From Methanothrix soehngenii GP6 (GTDB taxonomy: Archaea; Halobacteriota; Methanosarcinia; Methanotrichales; Methanotrichaceae): a stretch of 64,000 bases of DNA. The position numbers were made by a program, and so were the translations under genes. Each line of letters opens with the position of its first letter. Within the stretch, counting starts at the first letter, position 1. The notes beneath the pieces were generated by a model. That model did no database searches, had not been told where the DNA came from, and saw only the letters and a program-made list of their open reading frames with translations. Shown in pieces: positions 55,284 through 64,000 of this stretch. The stretch spans positions 2,914,001 to 2,978,000 of the forward strand of contig NC_015416.1 in the NCBI RefSeq assembly GCF_000204415.1, in the 5' to 3' direction.

Positions 55284-56690
55284 ATGAAAGTAATATTGTC
55301 TACCGTCATGTTGGCGCTGGCCATGATATGCACCTGTACCCAGGCGCAGGAAAATACCACAGATTACTGGATGGACAGAGCCAACGTGCTCATCCATAAA
55401 GACCTGGAAGAGGAAGCCGTTTTTGCTTACGATGAAGTCTTGAAGCTCGATCCAAAGAATGAGACTGCATTGCTTCGCAAGGCATCAACGCTATATACTC
55501 TGGGAAAAGAGGACGAAGGTCAAAGGACTTATGAGAGAGCACTTCTGCTAATGGAAGAAGACCTGAAGAACACTTCACAGAATGCTAAAGCCTGGCAGAA
55601 TAAGGCCATAGCTTTGAGCGGCCTGGGCAGGAAAGACGAGGCCAAAGAGGCAAATGAAGAGGCTCTGGCCATCTTCAACCATAGCCTTGATAAGGATCCG
55701 GAAAACGTCAGCCTCTGGAAGGGCAAAGCGGATGTACTGGCTTTCCTGGGCAGATGGGAAGAAGCCCTGCAGGCTTACAGCAAAGTTACAGAGATCGATC
55801 CTGAAGATTACGGTGCCTGGGGAAGAAAGGGCGAATTTCTTGGTATGATCGGAAGGTACAACGAATCCCTGCTGGCCTTGGATAAAGCTATTGAGACCAT
55901 ACCGGCAGATAATGATGAAGACCTTCAAGCCTGGAGCTTTGCCAAAGTCGCAGTGCTCCACAGTTCAAACCAGATTGGAGAAGCTCTCAGCCTTCTTGAT
56001 AACCTCACGGATCTCTATCCACAGAACAAAAAGGCCTGGAGCCTTATGGGATATGATATGGCAAAGCTTGGCAGATACAATGAATCATTAGAAGCCTATG
56101 AAGAAGTCCTTAAGCTGGACCCAAAGGACGCTCAAGCCTGGAGCACCAAAGCTCGACAGCTTGTCGAGATGAAAAGATATGACGAGGCTCAAGAGGCGTT
56201 CGATAAAGCCATTGAGCTGATGCCGGGCGATGATCTCAAAGAGCTTGAACAGATCGTGCAGATCTGGCTTGACAAAGGAGATGCTCTAAACGAGACCGGC
56301 AATGGGGATGATGCTGGAAAAGCCTTCCAAAAGGCACTGGAAGTCTCCGATGAAGCATTGTTGAACGATTCGGAACAGACGAGCTCCATGCTGTTAAAAG
56401 GCAACGCACTCTTCAATCTTGGCAGATACGATGAAGCTAGAGAGGCCTATGACCAGGCCATCAAGACAGCATCGCCAAACTCTTTCCATGTGCCAAGTGC
56501 CTGGATTGGCGAAGGCAAAGCTCTTTTGGCATTGGGCAGGAATGAAGAGGCTCTGGAAGCCTTCAGACAGGCCTTAGAGATAAATCCAACGCTAGTCGAG
56601 GCCTGGAAGGGCAAAGGAGATTCCCAGAAGGCTTTGGGAAGGGCCAGAGATGCAAGCCTGTCATTTCACGTGGCAGAGAAGCTGGGGTAA
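55284..56690 (+). CDS. Secreted TPR protein (KLGYE subfamily), shortened tail
   Basis: 468 residues. ATG after AGAGGTCTATAA. Signal segment VMLALAMICTCTQA, then ENTTDYWMDRANVL and about ten TPRs, very like the proteins at 27252 and 46028. It ends VAEKLG: the DNA reads ctggggtaatgagg where paralogues have ctggggtatgagg, so one inserted A creates an early stop and removes the last residues YEE. The loss is three residues and probably harmless. Confidence 0.87.
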   Translation: MKVILSTVMLALAMICTCTQAQENTTDYWMDRANVLIHKDLEEEAVFAYDEVLKLDPKNETALLRKASTLYTLGKEDEGQRTYERALLLMEEDLKNTSQNAKAWQNKAIALSGLGRKDEAKEANEEALAIFNHSLDKDPENVSLWKGKADVLAFLGRWEEALQAYSKVTEIDPEDYGAWGRKGEFLGMIGRYNESLLALDKAIETIPADNDEDLQAWSFAKVAVLHSSNQIGEALSLLDNLTDLYPQNKKAWSLMGYDMAKLGRYNESLEAYEEVLKLDPKDAQAWSTKARQLVEMKRYDEAQEAFDKAIELMPGDDLKELEQIVQIWLDKGDALNETGNGDDAGKAFQKALEVSDEALLNDSEQTSSMLLKGNALFNLGRYDEAREAYDQAIKTASPNSFHVPSAWIGEGKALLALGRNEEALEAFRQALEINPTLVEAWKGKGDSQKALGRARDASLSFHVAEKLG

Positions 56691-56719
56691 TGAGGGGTGA
56701 ACTCATTGAGGAAGATTCA

Positions 56720-57240
56720 GTCTTCCTCCTTTTATCTCGGATCCTTTTGGACAATATATCCTGATCTGATGAGAATCTGAATCGCGTCCGCAATAGTCAT
56801 CTCAGGCGATGAGGAAGGTCTGCCAGGCTTTTCTCGTTTGGATTTGTTCGTAATCTCATCCTCGAACATCTCTTGATTGACTATCAAGTGATGGAGGATG
56901 CAGATAACCTTTCCAGCTAATGCGACGACAGCGACTTTGGCTCCGTAACTGCTCTTGATCCTGAAATAGAACTGCTTTCAGCTTTGAATCGGCTTTTGTC
57001 CTTGATATAGCATATGCGACCTTGAAATACCCTAATTTCAGCAGGAGTAATTGATGCGGAAGTCAATCCGATTCCAGGAATCGACATAGGCGATTGTGAT
57101 ATGTTCGCATGTACAGCATCCTGGATTTTTCCCTGATTGTCATTGAGCTTCTTTGAATGGATGTTGTCCAGAATATCCTCGATGCTCAATCCATTCAGTA
57201 TGCCTCTGATTATGTAAATTCCTGATTTGCCGAAAATTAG
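56720..57240 (-). pseudogene. Remnant of an IS110-family transposase
   Basis: On the minus strand, the conserved C-terminal segment of IS110/IS902-type transposases can be read: SIPGIGLTSASITPAEI (about 57035-57085), preceded by GILNGLSIEDILDNI and followed, after frame changes, by VALAGKVICILHHLIVNQEM and a Ser/Pro-rich tail. The N-terminal RuvC-like half is missing and the frame is broken, so the gene is dead. Confidence 0.75.
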
Positions 57241-57592
57241 CTTAAAAACCAGGTCCCCATCGTCTCTCCCTCAGGTCATTGAGGGGCGTGGATGGAAGTG
57301 CGGCAAGGAAGCTCAGAGATACCTTGGTGATCGATCAAAATTTATGAAAATTGTAAATTCTGTCTGCAGTGGAAGGATGAATAGGTCTTAATTTATCAAT
57401 TGGACCTTTAATTGAAGCCTGATTTAGTCCAGATTTTACATCGCGATATTTGAGGATTCTATATGGAAATGTAAAAACTTCCAAAGTGTTCCGATTTTCT
57501 AATGTTGCTATCAGCCCTTGCCTAAATGCAGTTAATCTTAATCTGTGATATATATGGCCTTTTAGGCAGAACTCTGGCGTAATATTGGCAAG

Positions 57593-57719
57593 ATTTATAT
57601 TTGTTGAACATAACAACGTCAAATGCCGTATGTGGAAACGGCAGAGTAGGGTAGGATATGTGGAGAATGATCGGATTCGGTTACCTTATACAACATTACC
57701 TGAAAAGGAGGTTATTTTA
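57593..57719 (+). ncRNA. Structured leader RNA with TATA box, copy C (divergent)
   Basis: TTTATAT (57594-57600), a stem GTTG/CAAC (57602-57616), then AAATGCCGT/ACGGC hairpin (57625-57642), in the same order and distance as the first two hairpins of copies A and B. Hairpin 3 and the GCGATTAGATCC box are not recognisable, so this copy is divergent or partial. It ends at AAAGGAGGT, the ribosome-binding site of the TPR gene. Confidence 0.45.
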
Positions 57720-58982
57720 TTGAAGAAAAGATCAGTGAACATTAGGCAAATCAATAATAGGCAGCTAAAAATATTAGGGGCCAAATTCACTATTGGCTTG
57801 ATAGCGATGGTTTTATTATGCATCTTTGCCTTGGCACAAGAGAACACTACGGAATATTGGTGTCAGAAAGGCCAAGAGTTGCAGGTAAATGGATCTTATG
57901 AGGAGGCTATTCAAGCGTACAATATGGCTATTCAAATAAATCCAGAAAATGCCGACGCATGGCTTGGTAAAGCCGGCATTTCCAGTCGCATTGATAAGCA
58001 TGATGAGGCCAAAAGAGAGTATGAAATTGCTTTGGAAATCTTAAACAAACGTTTGGAGGAAAATTCTCAGAATGCCAGCGCTTGGATCAATAAGGGTGTG
58101 GCCCTCTCCTGCCTAGGGAGGGATATTGAAGCCTTTGAAGCTCGTGGGAAAGCACTGGAAATCTATAACCAGGCTCTTCAAAAGAATCCTAATGATGGCA
58201 ATACATGGGAAAATAAAGCGCTTGTTCTCGTTGGGATGGGTAGGTGGGAAGATGCTGTTGAAGCCTATGACAAGGTTATTGAGTTTAGTCCCTCAAAGGC
58301 TGCATATGCCTGGATAGACAAAGCCATATGCTACTCTGAGGGTCTAAGCATGACCAATGAATCAATAGCGGCCTGGATCACGGCTGCTCAGCTTATACCC
58401 ACTAGCGATATTAAGAATCAATCTACAATATGGAGCGGCATAGGCAAATCCCTTAGTACTGCAAGTAGGTATGAGGAGGCTATCAAGGCCTATGACAAGG
58501 CCATAGAGCTGAATTCAAAAGATGTAAGTAGCTGGCCAAATTGGTCTGGCAAAGCCTACGCGCTCTATGCGCTCGGTAGATATAATGAATCCATTAATGC
58601 CTTCGACATAGCCCTTGAAATGATGCCTGAGTTTCCCGATATCTGGGACTGGAAGGGCAATGCGTTGTTTCAGATAGGTAGATACGAGGAAGCCATCAAG
58701 GCCTATGACAAGGCTATAGCACTGAATCCAAAAGATGGAAGTGCCTGGAATGGCAAAGGTATGGTCCTTTATAATATGGGCAGATACGAGGAGGCCATTG
58801 AGGATTATGACAGGGCCATCAAATTTGCACCATTCAATGTAACTCCTTTAGCGGATTTGTATGCCAAGAATCTCTCCGCCACAGCATGGACAGGCAAAGG
58901 GAATGCCCTCAAAGCATTGGGTCGCCAGTCCGAAATGGAGGCAGCTTATTCAAAGGCCAAGGAGCTGGGGTATGCTGGCTAA
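57720..58982 (+). CDS. Secreted TPR protein (KELGY subfamily)
   Basis: 420 residues from the TTG at 57720, chosen because of the strong AAAGGAGGT six to eight bases upstream; an in-frame extension to 57585 would translate the leader RNA. Signal segment IGLIAMVLLCIFALAQ, then ENTTEYWCQKGQELQVNGSY and about nine TPRs with YNESINAFDIA-type sequons. Tail AAYSKAKELGYAG. It is separated from the rest of the array by the IS110 remnant and has its own leader. Confidence 0.86.
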   Translation: MKKRSVNIRQINNRQLKILGAKFTIGLIAMVLLCIFALAQENTTEYWCQKGQELQVNGSYEEAIQAYNMAIQINPENADAWLGKAGISSRIDKHDEAKREYEIALEILNKRLEENSQNASAWINKGVALSCLGRDIEAFEARGKALEIYNQALQKNPNDGNTWENKALVLVGMGRWEDAVEAYDKVIEFSPSKAAYAWIDKAICYSEGLSMTNESIAAWITAAQLIPTSDIKNQSTIWSGIGKSLSTASRYEEAIKAYDKAIELNSKDVSSWPNWSGKAYALYALGRYNESINAFDIALEMMPEFPDIWDWKGNALFQIGRYEEAIKAYDKAIALNPKDGSAWNGKGMVLYNMGRYEEAIEDYDRAIKFAPFNVTPLADLYAKNLSATAWTGKGNALKALGRQSEMEAAYSKAKELGYAG

Positions 58983-60789
58983 TACTACGGCCCAAAATTT
59001 ATTTTTGAAGGACACCCTACTTGCTAATGGGTGACTCTGTTTGGTATATTAATCCCTTTGCAAAGGCATATGATTCCAATTTAGGGATTGGCTGACCTAC
59101 TATCGGCTTTAGATGATGTTCAACCTACGTTCCGCACTTTTGGCTCTTGGTTTCTGAATTTCTCCTCTTATTATCAGAAACATTTTTAAATAAATATCCA
59201 CTATGCTCTTCCGCAGGGATGTAGTGTGGATGCAGGCATCCAATCGTACAATATAGGTCATCTTGGAATCGTGGCTGGAATTTTGACGACTTGAAAATTG
59301 CTGAAGTGATAGATAGGGCCCTGCCAAAACAGGGTTCCAAGAACCTGCCTCATTCGATAACAACTAAAGCTATGATTCTCAACAGCTTAGGATTCACTCA
59401 CCAAAGGTTATACCTGTTTCCCAACTTCTTCATGACGATTCCAACAGAAAAGCTGCTTGGAGAAGGCGTCACCTCCCTCTGCTCTCAACGACGATGTAGT
59501 TGGCAGGACACTTGATACGATTTATGAATACGGCGTGACTGAACTGAACTATTCAATGAGATCACTTTGCAGATCATGAAGACTCATCCTTTAGGAACAC
59601 AGCTGATCCATGTTGATACGACGAACTTCAGCGTTCATGGCAAGTACGAAAATGATGCGCCGGATAGTACGGATTCGATAAGGATCACCTTTGGTCATGC
59701 CAAAGATGGCAGAACGGATCTGAAGCGTTTCGTTCTCGGTTTAGTAACAAACCAGTTTGGGTTACCATTTTTTACCGAGGCGTTCTCAGGAAACGAATCA
59801 GATAAGAAAAGCCTAATCAAGATGATCCAAAAAACACAGCAAGCGATCAATTTAGACGACAATAGATACTGGATCGTGGATAGCGCTTTGTATACAGAGG
59901 ACAACATCAAACTTTTGGGAACAGATATGCAATGGATCACTCGTGCGCCGGAGACATTGGATGACATCGAACGGCTTCTTGATGCAGAACTGGATTTTAC
60001 CCAAGGCACGGATCCTCGATATGCTTTCCATGTTTCTGATCTGAATTATGGCGGCGTTCCTCAGCGTGCTGTTGTTGTATGGTCTGAAGAAAAGCAAAAG
60101 AGGGACGAACAGACCTTCGAAGGAAGATCCAAAAGGAGACGATACTGGCTGAAAAGACCTCACGAAGCACATGGGCATAAAGTTCGCATGTGTCCCTGAT
60201 GCTGAAAAAGAGGTAACAATCTGGACATCTACACATTTTCATCACCTGATCAAGAACCTAAATGTATTGTCGGTAGCTGAAAAGGTTGAGAAGCGACGGG
60301 GCAGGCCAAAAAAGGATGAGCCCCGTTAAGGTCCGCTTCAAAATTGAGGCTCAGATCGATCTGAACGAGCGAGGCTCTAAACGATGAACGCAAGAAGCTG
60401 GGAAGATTTGTATTTATCAGCAACGATACCGATCTTGATCCTGAGACCATGCTCAGATATTATAAAGGGCAGCAGACCGTTGAGCGCGGTTTTCGTTTCC
60501 TGAAGGATAAGTGCTTTCATGTTTCTGAAGTTTATCTGAAGAAGGAGGGAAGGATAGAAGCGCTATGCATGATCATGGCCCTCAGCCTTCTGATTTACTC
60601 TTTTGCAGAGTAGCGGCTCAGGGAGAGGCTCAAGGAATCGGGACTGACAGTTCCCAATCAACTCAATAAGCCCACGCAGCGGCCAACTATGCGCTGGGTG
60701 TCAACGCCGGGATAAAACTGTCCAATTATGGCGGAATAAAACTGTCCAGTTCTACTTAAGTCTTCTGCCCAGCCATATCTCAACGCACC

Positions 60790-61561
60790 TTATCCTGAAA
60801 AGCTCTGAGGAATTATCCCCTGCCTCTTGCGATCCTTAAGTCGATAGCTATCGCCTTTTATATTGACAGTAGTGCAATGATGGAGAATCCTATCAAGAAT
60901 AGCCGCTGCAATGACATGATCTTTGAAGATGTCTCCCATTCGCCATAGGACTTGTTTGAGGTGAAGATAATCGAAGCTCTTTCATATCGCCTGGAAACGA
61001 GCTGAAAGAAGCAGTGAGCGCCAAAGTCATCAAACGGCAGATAACCCATCTCATCAATAATGATAAGCTGAAACCTCGATAGTTCCCTAATCATCTCTTC
61101 AAGTCTCTTCTCTCGGTCAGCTTTTGCAAGACGCTCGATCAGAGCTGAAGCGTTGGCGAATTGAACTCTGAATCCCGCCCTGACAGCTTCAATTCCTAAG
61201 GCGATGGCAAGATGGGTCTTTCCCACACCAGGCGGACCTAGCAAGACCACGTTCTCTGCATTATGGATAACTTTAGAGATGCGATCTCATTGATGACACT
61301 CTTATCCAGAGACGGCTGAAATTCAAAATCGAAATCATCTAGCCTCTTCTCCATAGGAAAGCCCGCCTTTCGCGTTCTGAGGGCCAAAGACCGAGACTCC
61401 TTGCTTCTTAATTCCCGGTCCACCAGATAATCGAGGATCTCGATAGTTGATTTCTTCTCTTTAGCGGCGATCTCCAGATAGTTGTCGAGAACCGACTCAA
61501 AGGTCCCCAGTTTCAGGAGCTTAAGATTATGATGAAGTCTTTCGTATTCGAAATTTGTCAT
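60790..61561 (-). pseudogene. istB, IS21 ATPase helper, with two frameshifts
   Basis: The N-terminal part (61238-61561) and the ATPase part with Walker A GPPGVGKTHLAIALG and Walker B IIIDEMGYLPFDD (60910-61250) are in different frames; one base is missing near 61245-61265 (SL-KVIHNAENVVLLG). A second one-base loss near 60945 (GEW-DIFKDHVIAAAILD) shifts the end, which ends RKRQGIIPQSFSG at 60790. So istB is a pseudogene and the element cannot transpose by itself. Confidence 0.88.
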
Positions 61562-62808
61562 CTGCTATCTCCCCCACCAAGTCGATCATAAACAGAAAGC
61601 GGTCGATGCTCGACATCTGTGTCCACAAACTTAAGAATTGACGGATTATTATCTCGGAGCGTGCAGTTCTGCTTCAGGATCTCACTCAGAAGCCCTTTGA
61701 AGTGCTCTTTGATTCGCATCACTTTTCCATGGCCAGGTTGAATCTCGTGAGTGCAGATCTCATCAGATCCAACAATTATCTTAAAGGTCAAGTCAGAAAT
61801 CTGCAATCGTGCGGTCATCCCAGCGTATCGATATGGAACAGAATAGAGGTTGCCCAGGTAAGAGACGAACGAGTCCCTGGAAATCTTTCGGCTCTCATCT
61901 CTGCGATTATGATAGGACGGAGCATTTCCGATCTTCTGGAGACCTTCCTGCTTAAAACGTTCAATCGGAATCTCATGGGTTGTGCCGTTAGGTATCGAGT
62001 TTACTCTGGACAGCCATTTCTGAAGCTGGGAGTTAAGATCAGTGAACGAAGTGAACCTGCCACCCATGAAGAAATCCTTCTTCACGAACCCCACAGTCCT
62101 CTCTATTTTCCCTTTGGTCTGAGGTCGATAGGGACGACACAACCGGGGAATGAAACCGTAGTGCTCGAAGAAGTCCTGGAAATGAGAATTCCAGGTGGAA
62201 TCCGATGATTTTGGGGCTCGCTTCTTCACGATTTGCGTTATGTTATCATATAGAAGCTCTTGGGGATAACCTCCAAAATACCCAAACGCATTTATGTGGC
62301 ACTGGATAAGGGTATAAACGTCTATTCGCAGAGTAAATTCGGCATATCTCATTCGCGAATAACCGAGAACCATGGTGAAACAGTAGAGTCTCCTTTTCTC
62401 CCCATCGATATCGATGTAACCACATTCTGCCCAGTCAACTTGAGCCTGAACTCCTGGTTTGGTCTCGTAGCGGTATATCGCCGGAACTCCAATCTCAGGC
62501 CGGACTTCACGCACGAAATCCTTTACAATTGTATACTTCCCTGTGAACCCCCTATCCTGGATCTCACGATAAATACGGCTAGCAGAAAGAGGGAACTCTT
62601 TGAGTCTATCAATTATGTATTCCCTGTGACCATCCAGTTTGCTCGGCTTTTTGGATCGCTTCTGGGGTAATGGGGGAACCTGTGAGTTCAGATACTTCCG
62701 CACCGTCACCCGGCTGTGTCCAGTCTGTCTGGCGATCTCGCTGATGCTCAATTCTTCGTTGAATAAATCTCGCAACGTGAGGAACTCCTCCATATCTATC
62801 ATCCACAT
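61558..62808 (-). CDS. istA: IS21-family transposase IstA
   Basis: 416 residues. N-terminal helix-turn-helix (LSISEIARQTGHSRVTVRKY), DDE core with VQVDWAECGYIDIDG, the second Asp in ELLYDNITQIV and the Glu in KGKIERTVGFVKKDF, and a C-terminal domain with HTR-type sequence (YHNRRDESRKISRDSFVSYL). No frameshift is seen. It overlaps istB by 4 bases as in other IS21 elements. It lies on the strand opposite to the host transposase remnant. Confidence 0.93.
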   Translation of the reverse strand: MWMIDMEEFLTLRDLFNEELSISEIARQTGHSRVTVRKYLNSQVPPLPQKRSKKPSKLDGHREYIIDRLKEFPLSASRIYREIQDRGFTGKYTIVKDFVREVRPEIGVPAIYRYETKPGVQAQVDWAECGYIDIDGEKRRLYCFTMVLGYSRMRYAEFTLRIDVYTLIQCHINAFGYFGGYPQELLYDNITQIVKKRAPKSSDSTWNSHFQDFFEHYGFIPRLCRPYRPQTKGKIERTVGFVKKDFFMGGRFTSFTDLNSQLQKWLSRVNSIPNGTTHEIPIERFKQEGLQKIGNAPSYHNRRDESRKISRDSFVSYLGNLYSVPYRYAGMTARLQISDLTFKIIVGSDEICTHEIQPGHGKVMRIKEHFKGLLSEILKQNCTLRDNNPSILKFVDTDVEHRPLSVYDRLGGGDSR

Positions 62809-63053
62809 GACCCCTGGGTTTCAATCCAGGGAATTGGCAGGTGGACAATTTTATCCCGCCACTATTGGACACTTTTAGACCGCCATTGACATGGGTCTTC
62901 GAGATCTTTATGGGGGTAATTTAGGCGGTTGTTACATCAGGTGGGACGATAATCAAAGTCAGCGTCAATCTGACAGGTACGCAGATCACAATTCTAGCCT
63001 GATGGGCAGAGGAAGCGAAAATTATTATGGGATGAATTGAAAGTGCGGAAACC

Positions 63054-63079
63054 TCATGAGCCAGGACGAGGGCTCATGA
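63054..63079. repeat. Hairpin next to the IS remnant end
   Basis: TCATGAGCC (63054-63062) and GGCTCATGA (63071-63079) form a perfect 9-bp stem with an 8-base loop directly outside the right end of the IS1634-type remnant. Confidence 0.5.
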
Positions 63080-63087
63080 CCGAAGAA

Positions 63088-63119
63088 TGAAAAAACCGAT
63101 ATGCAATTCGGTTTTTTCA
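63088..63119. terminator. Bidirectional terminator-like hairpin
   Basis: TGAAAAAACCGA (63088-63099) pairs with TCGGTTTTTTCA (63108-63119), a 12-bp stem with 8-base loop and an A/T-rich foot on both sides. It lies 29 bases past the stop codon of the minus-strand radical SAM gene and would give a T-run after the stem in either direction. Confidence 0.6.
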
Positions 63120-63147
63120 TAGGAATGTGGATTCAAAATTATTCCCA

Positions 63148-64000
63148 TTATGACCACTTTCCCTCGCTTGGGTCATAATTACAGAGCATTTTTCCATCTA
63201 ATTTTCCTGTTAAGCTCTCTTCTAAAGATCTGCAATCTGCACACGAATATCTAAATTCACAACTGCAGCATTTTTCTATTTTATCTAAATTTAATTCCCA
63301 GAAGTTATCTATTCTTTCCCATTCACTTTTTAGGACTGCATAAAGTTCTTTGTTGCTCACATTGCCAAAGCTATGACCCCGCATCATAGGACATGGAATG
63401 ACATTTCCATTAAAACAAATTGCTAATGTATGGCCAAGACAAGGGTGATATTCAATATTGTTAAAAAATTGATACATGCTCCCGGGTTGAATCTTCTTTT
63501 TGGATGTTATTGGTAAGTCCTTTGGCAAAAGGTTACCGCGTTCGATAATAAAATCTACCATAATATTCTTACCTTGTATCCCTTCTATATTTTCGAAATT
63601 TTCAGGCCTTGTCACTAATAAACTGGCTGTATCTAGAGATTGTACATCATTAAAATCCTCCGTTTGGATAATCATGTTAGCTTTGCCAGCTAACTCGTTA
63701 ATTTTATCTATAGATAGGCTTTGTCTATGTAAGGTTATATATATATTGGTAAATTTCCTGTTTGTATAATCTAAAATATCTATCGTTCTATCCCACTCTA
63801 AGGTCAAATCTCCGCCGGTTATAAAAATATCCATACAATTTAGGTCTTTCAACTCATCTATAACTTCTTTCCACCTTTCTATGCTTAGAGGTCTACCGTT
63901 TTCATTCCATTTATTACAGCCCATACATCCTAGACTTCTCTTTATTCCGTTATGGCCACAGAACCAGCAATTTCTATTGCATGAATTATTTATTTCAATA
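63148..64000 (-). CDS. Radical SAM protein with SPASM-like C-terminus (5' end outside the window)
   Basis: The frame is open through the right edge, so the true start lies beyond 64000. Near the edge it contains CNRNCWFC, the CxxxCxxC iron-sulfur motif of radical SAM enzymes. ITGGDLTLEWDRTIDILDYT follows the usual second strand. At the C-terminus CLGHTLAICFNGNVIPCPMM and the cluster CCSCEFRYSCADCR are SPASM-type auxiliary iron-sulfur ligands as found in peptide- and protein-modifying maturases. The coding region is AT-rich. No partner peptide is visible in the window; the upstream gene context is missing. Confidence 0.82.
   Translation of the reverse strand, partial: IEINNSCNRNCWFCGHNGIKRSLGCMGCNKWNENGRPLSIERWKEVIDELKDLNCMDIFITGGDLTLEWDRTIDILDYTNRKFTNIYITLHRQSLSIDKINELAGKANMIIQTEDFNDVQSLDTASLLVTRPENFENIEGIQGKNIMVDFIIERGNLLPKDLPITSKKKIQPGSMYQFFNNIEYHPCLGHTLAICFNGNVIPCPMMRGHSFGNVSNKELYAVLKSEWERIDNFWELNLDKIEKCCSCEFRYSCADCRSLEESLTGKLDGKMLCNYDPSEGKWS

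Larger units (their letters stand above)
60699..62891 (-). mobile_element. IS21-family element (istA intact, istB broken)
   Basis: 2193 bp. Ends start with TGTCAA: left TGTCAACGCCGGGATAAAAC, right (reversed) TGTCAATGGCGGTCTAAAAG. Internal copies of the GGCGGNATAAAANTGTCCA motif lie near both ends, as usual for IS21. The 4-bp duplication TGGG flanks it (60695-60698, 62892-62895). Removing element and one TGGG restores the reading frame PTMRWVFEIFMG of the older transposase, proving the nesting order. Confidence 0.88.
59225..63040 (+). pseudogene. Frameshifted IS1634-type transposase, split by IS21
   Basis: Recognisable pieces in different frames: LKIAEVIDRALPKQGSKNLP ... NSLGFTHQRLYLFPNFFMTI (59288-59500); after a frameshift LNDDVVGRTLDTIYEYGVTE; a longer intact block with the catalytic HVDTTNFSVHGKY (59567-60199); further frame changes, then MLRYYKGQQTVERGFRFLKD (60450-60510); PTMRW | VFEIFMG, the latter across the IS21 insertion; and a final LMGRGSENYYGMN ending at 63040. 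Multiple frameshifts plus the insertion make it inactive. Confidence 0.85.
59129..63052 (+). mobile_element. IS1634-type element remnant, interrupted by IS21
   Basis: Inverted ends are still visible: left TTCCGCACTTT (59130-59140) and right AAAGTGCGGAAA (63040-63051). Without the nested IS21 element the length is about 1.73 kb, normal for the family. The transposase inside is frameshifted at several points. It is unrelated in detail to the intact IS1634 element at 23.6 kb. Confidence 0.75.

Noticed and set aside
57585-57719. N-terminal extension of the TPR gene at 57720
   Set aside because: It would translate the leader RNA and lacks a ribosome-binding site, whereas the TTG at 57720 has a strong one followed by a signal peptide.
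60858-61250. Intact short ATPase gene
   Set aside because: It is the middle of istB between two frameshifts; the flanking istB pieces are present in other frames.

Overview
The window is from a euryarchaeal methanogen, most probably a member of the Methanotrichales (Methanothrix/Methanosaeta) or a close relative. What shows an archaeon directly is aTrm56, ribosomal protein eS1, the archaeal CoA enzymes (pantoate kinase plus 4-phosphopantoate--beta-alanine ligase), the archaea-specific DHH/RecJ-like protein with a DnaJ-type zinc finger, and an intron-containing tRNA with a bulge-helix-bulge motif. The genus is an inference from the very large set of secreted TPR proteins and the insertion sequence load.

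Region 1 (1-18 kb) is mostly housekeeping: aTrm56, the DHH phosphoesterase, a STAND-type NTPase with a degenerate CHAT domain, a papain-like protease next to a chagasin-like inhibitor, eS1, a lipoprotein, a methylthioadenosine/inosine salvage pair (phosphorylase and mtnA), a PstS-like protein, a P2-type cation ATPase, a three-gene CoA cluster (coaBC, pantoate kinase, PPS) with overlapping genes, and tRNA-Met(CAT). Region 2 (18.4-23.5 kb) is AT-richer and carries a two-gene operon: a large RecQ-like helicase with an N-terminal nuclease-like domain, overlapping a coiled-coil protein with a C-terminal membrane anchor. This could be a defence or genome-maintenance module. It is followed by a complete IS1634-family element with a 6-bp target duplication.

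Region 3 (25.5-59 kb) is the most unusual part. It is a single-orientation array with 13 intact secreted TPR proteins, one TPR gene split by an ISL3 element and one TPR remnant. The TPRs are full of N-x-S sequons (typically in the form YNES) at a fixed repeat position, which suggests glycosylated cell-surface solenoids. Woven into the array are three membrane-anchored winged-helix regulators, each directly downstream of a TPR gene. The three TPR-regulator modules share one promoter architecture (GTTCAT boxes at exactly the same spacing around a TTTATCTA box). Three other transcription units start with a structured leader RNA whose hairpins covary. Two TPR proteins carry lamin-tail domains, four share an unrecognised insert module, and one secreted protein combines an 11-residue TSP-type repeat with Cys-rich CTDC-type repeats. 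Together this looks like a sensory and surface-architecture locus that grew by tandem duplication.

Region 4 (56.7-63.1 kb) is a graveyard of mobile elements: an IS110 remnant, and a frameshifted IS1634-type remnant interrupted by an IS21 element whose own istB is broken. The window ends inside a radical SAM/SPASM gene.
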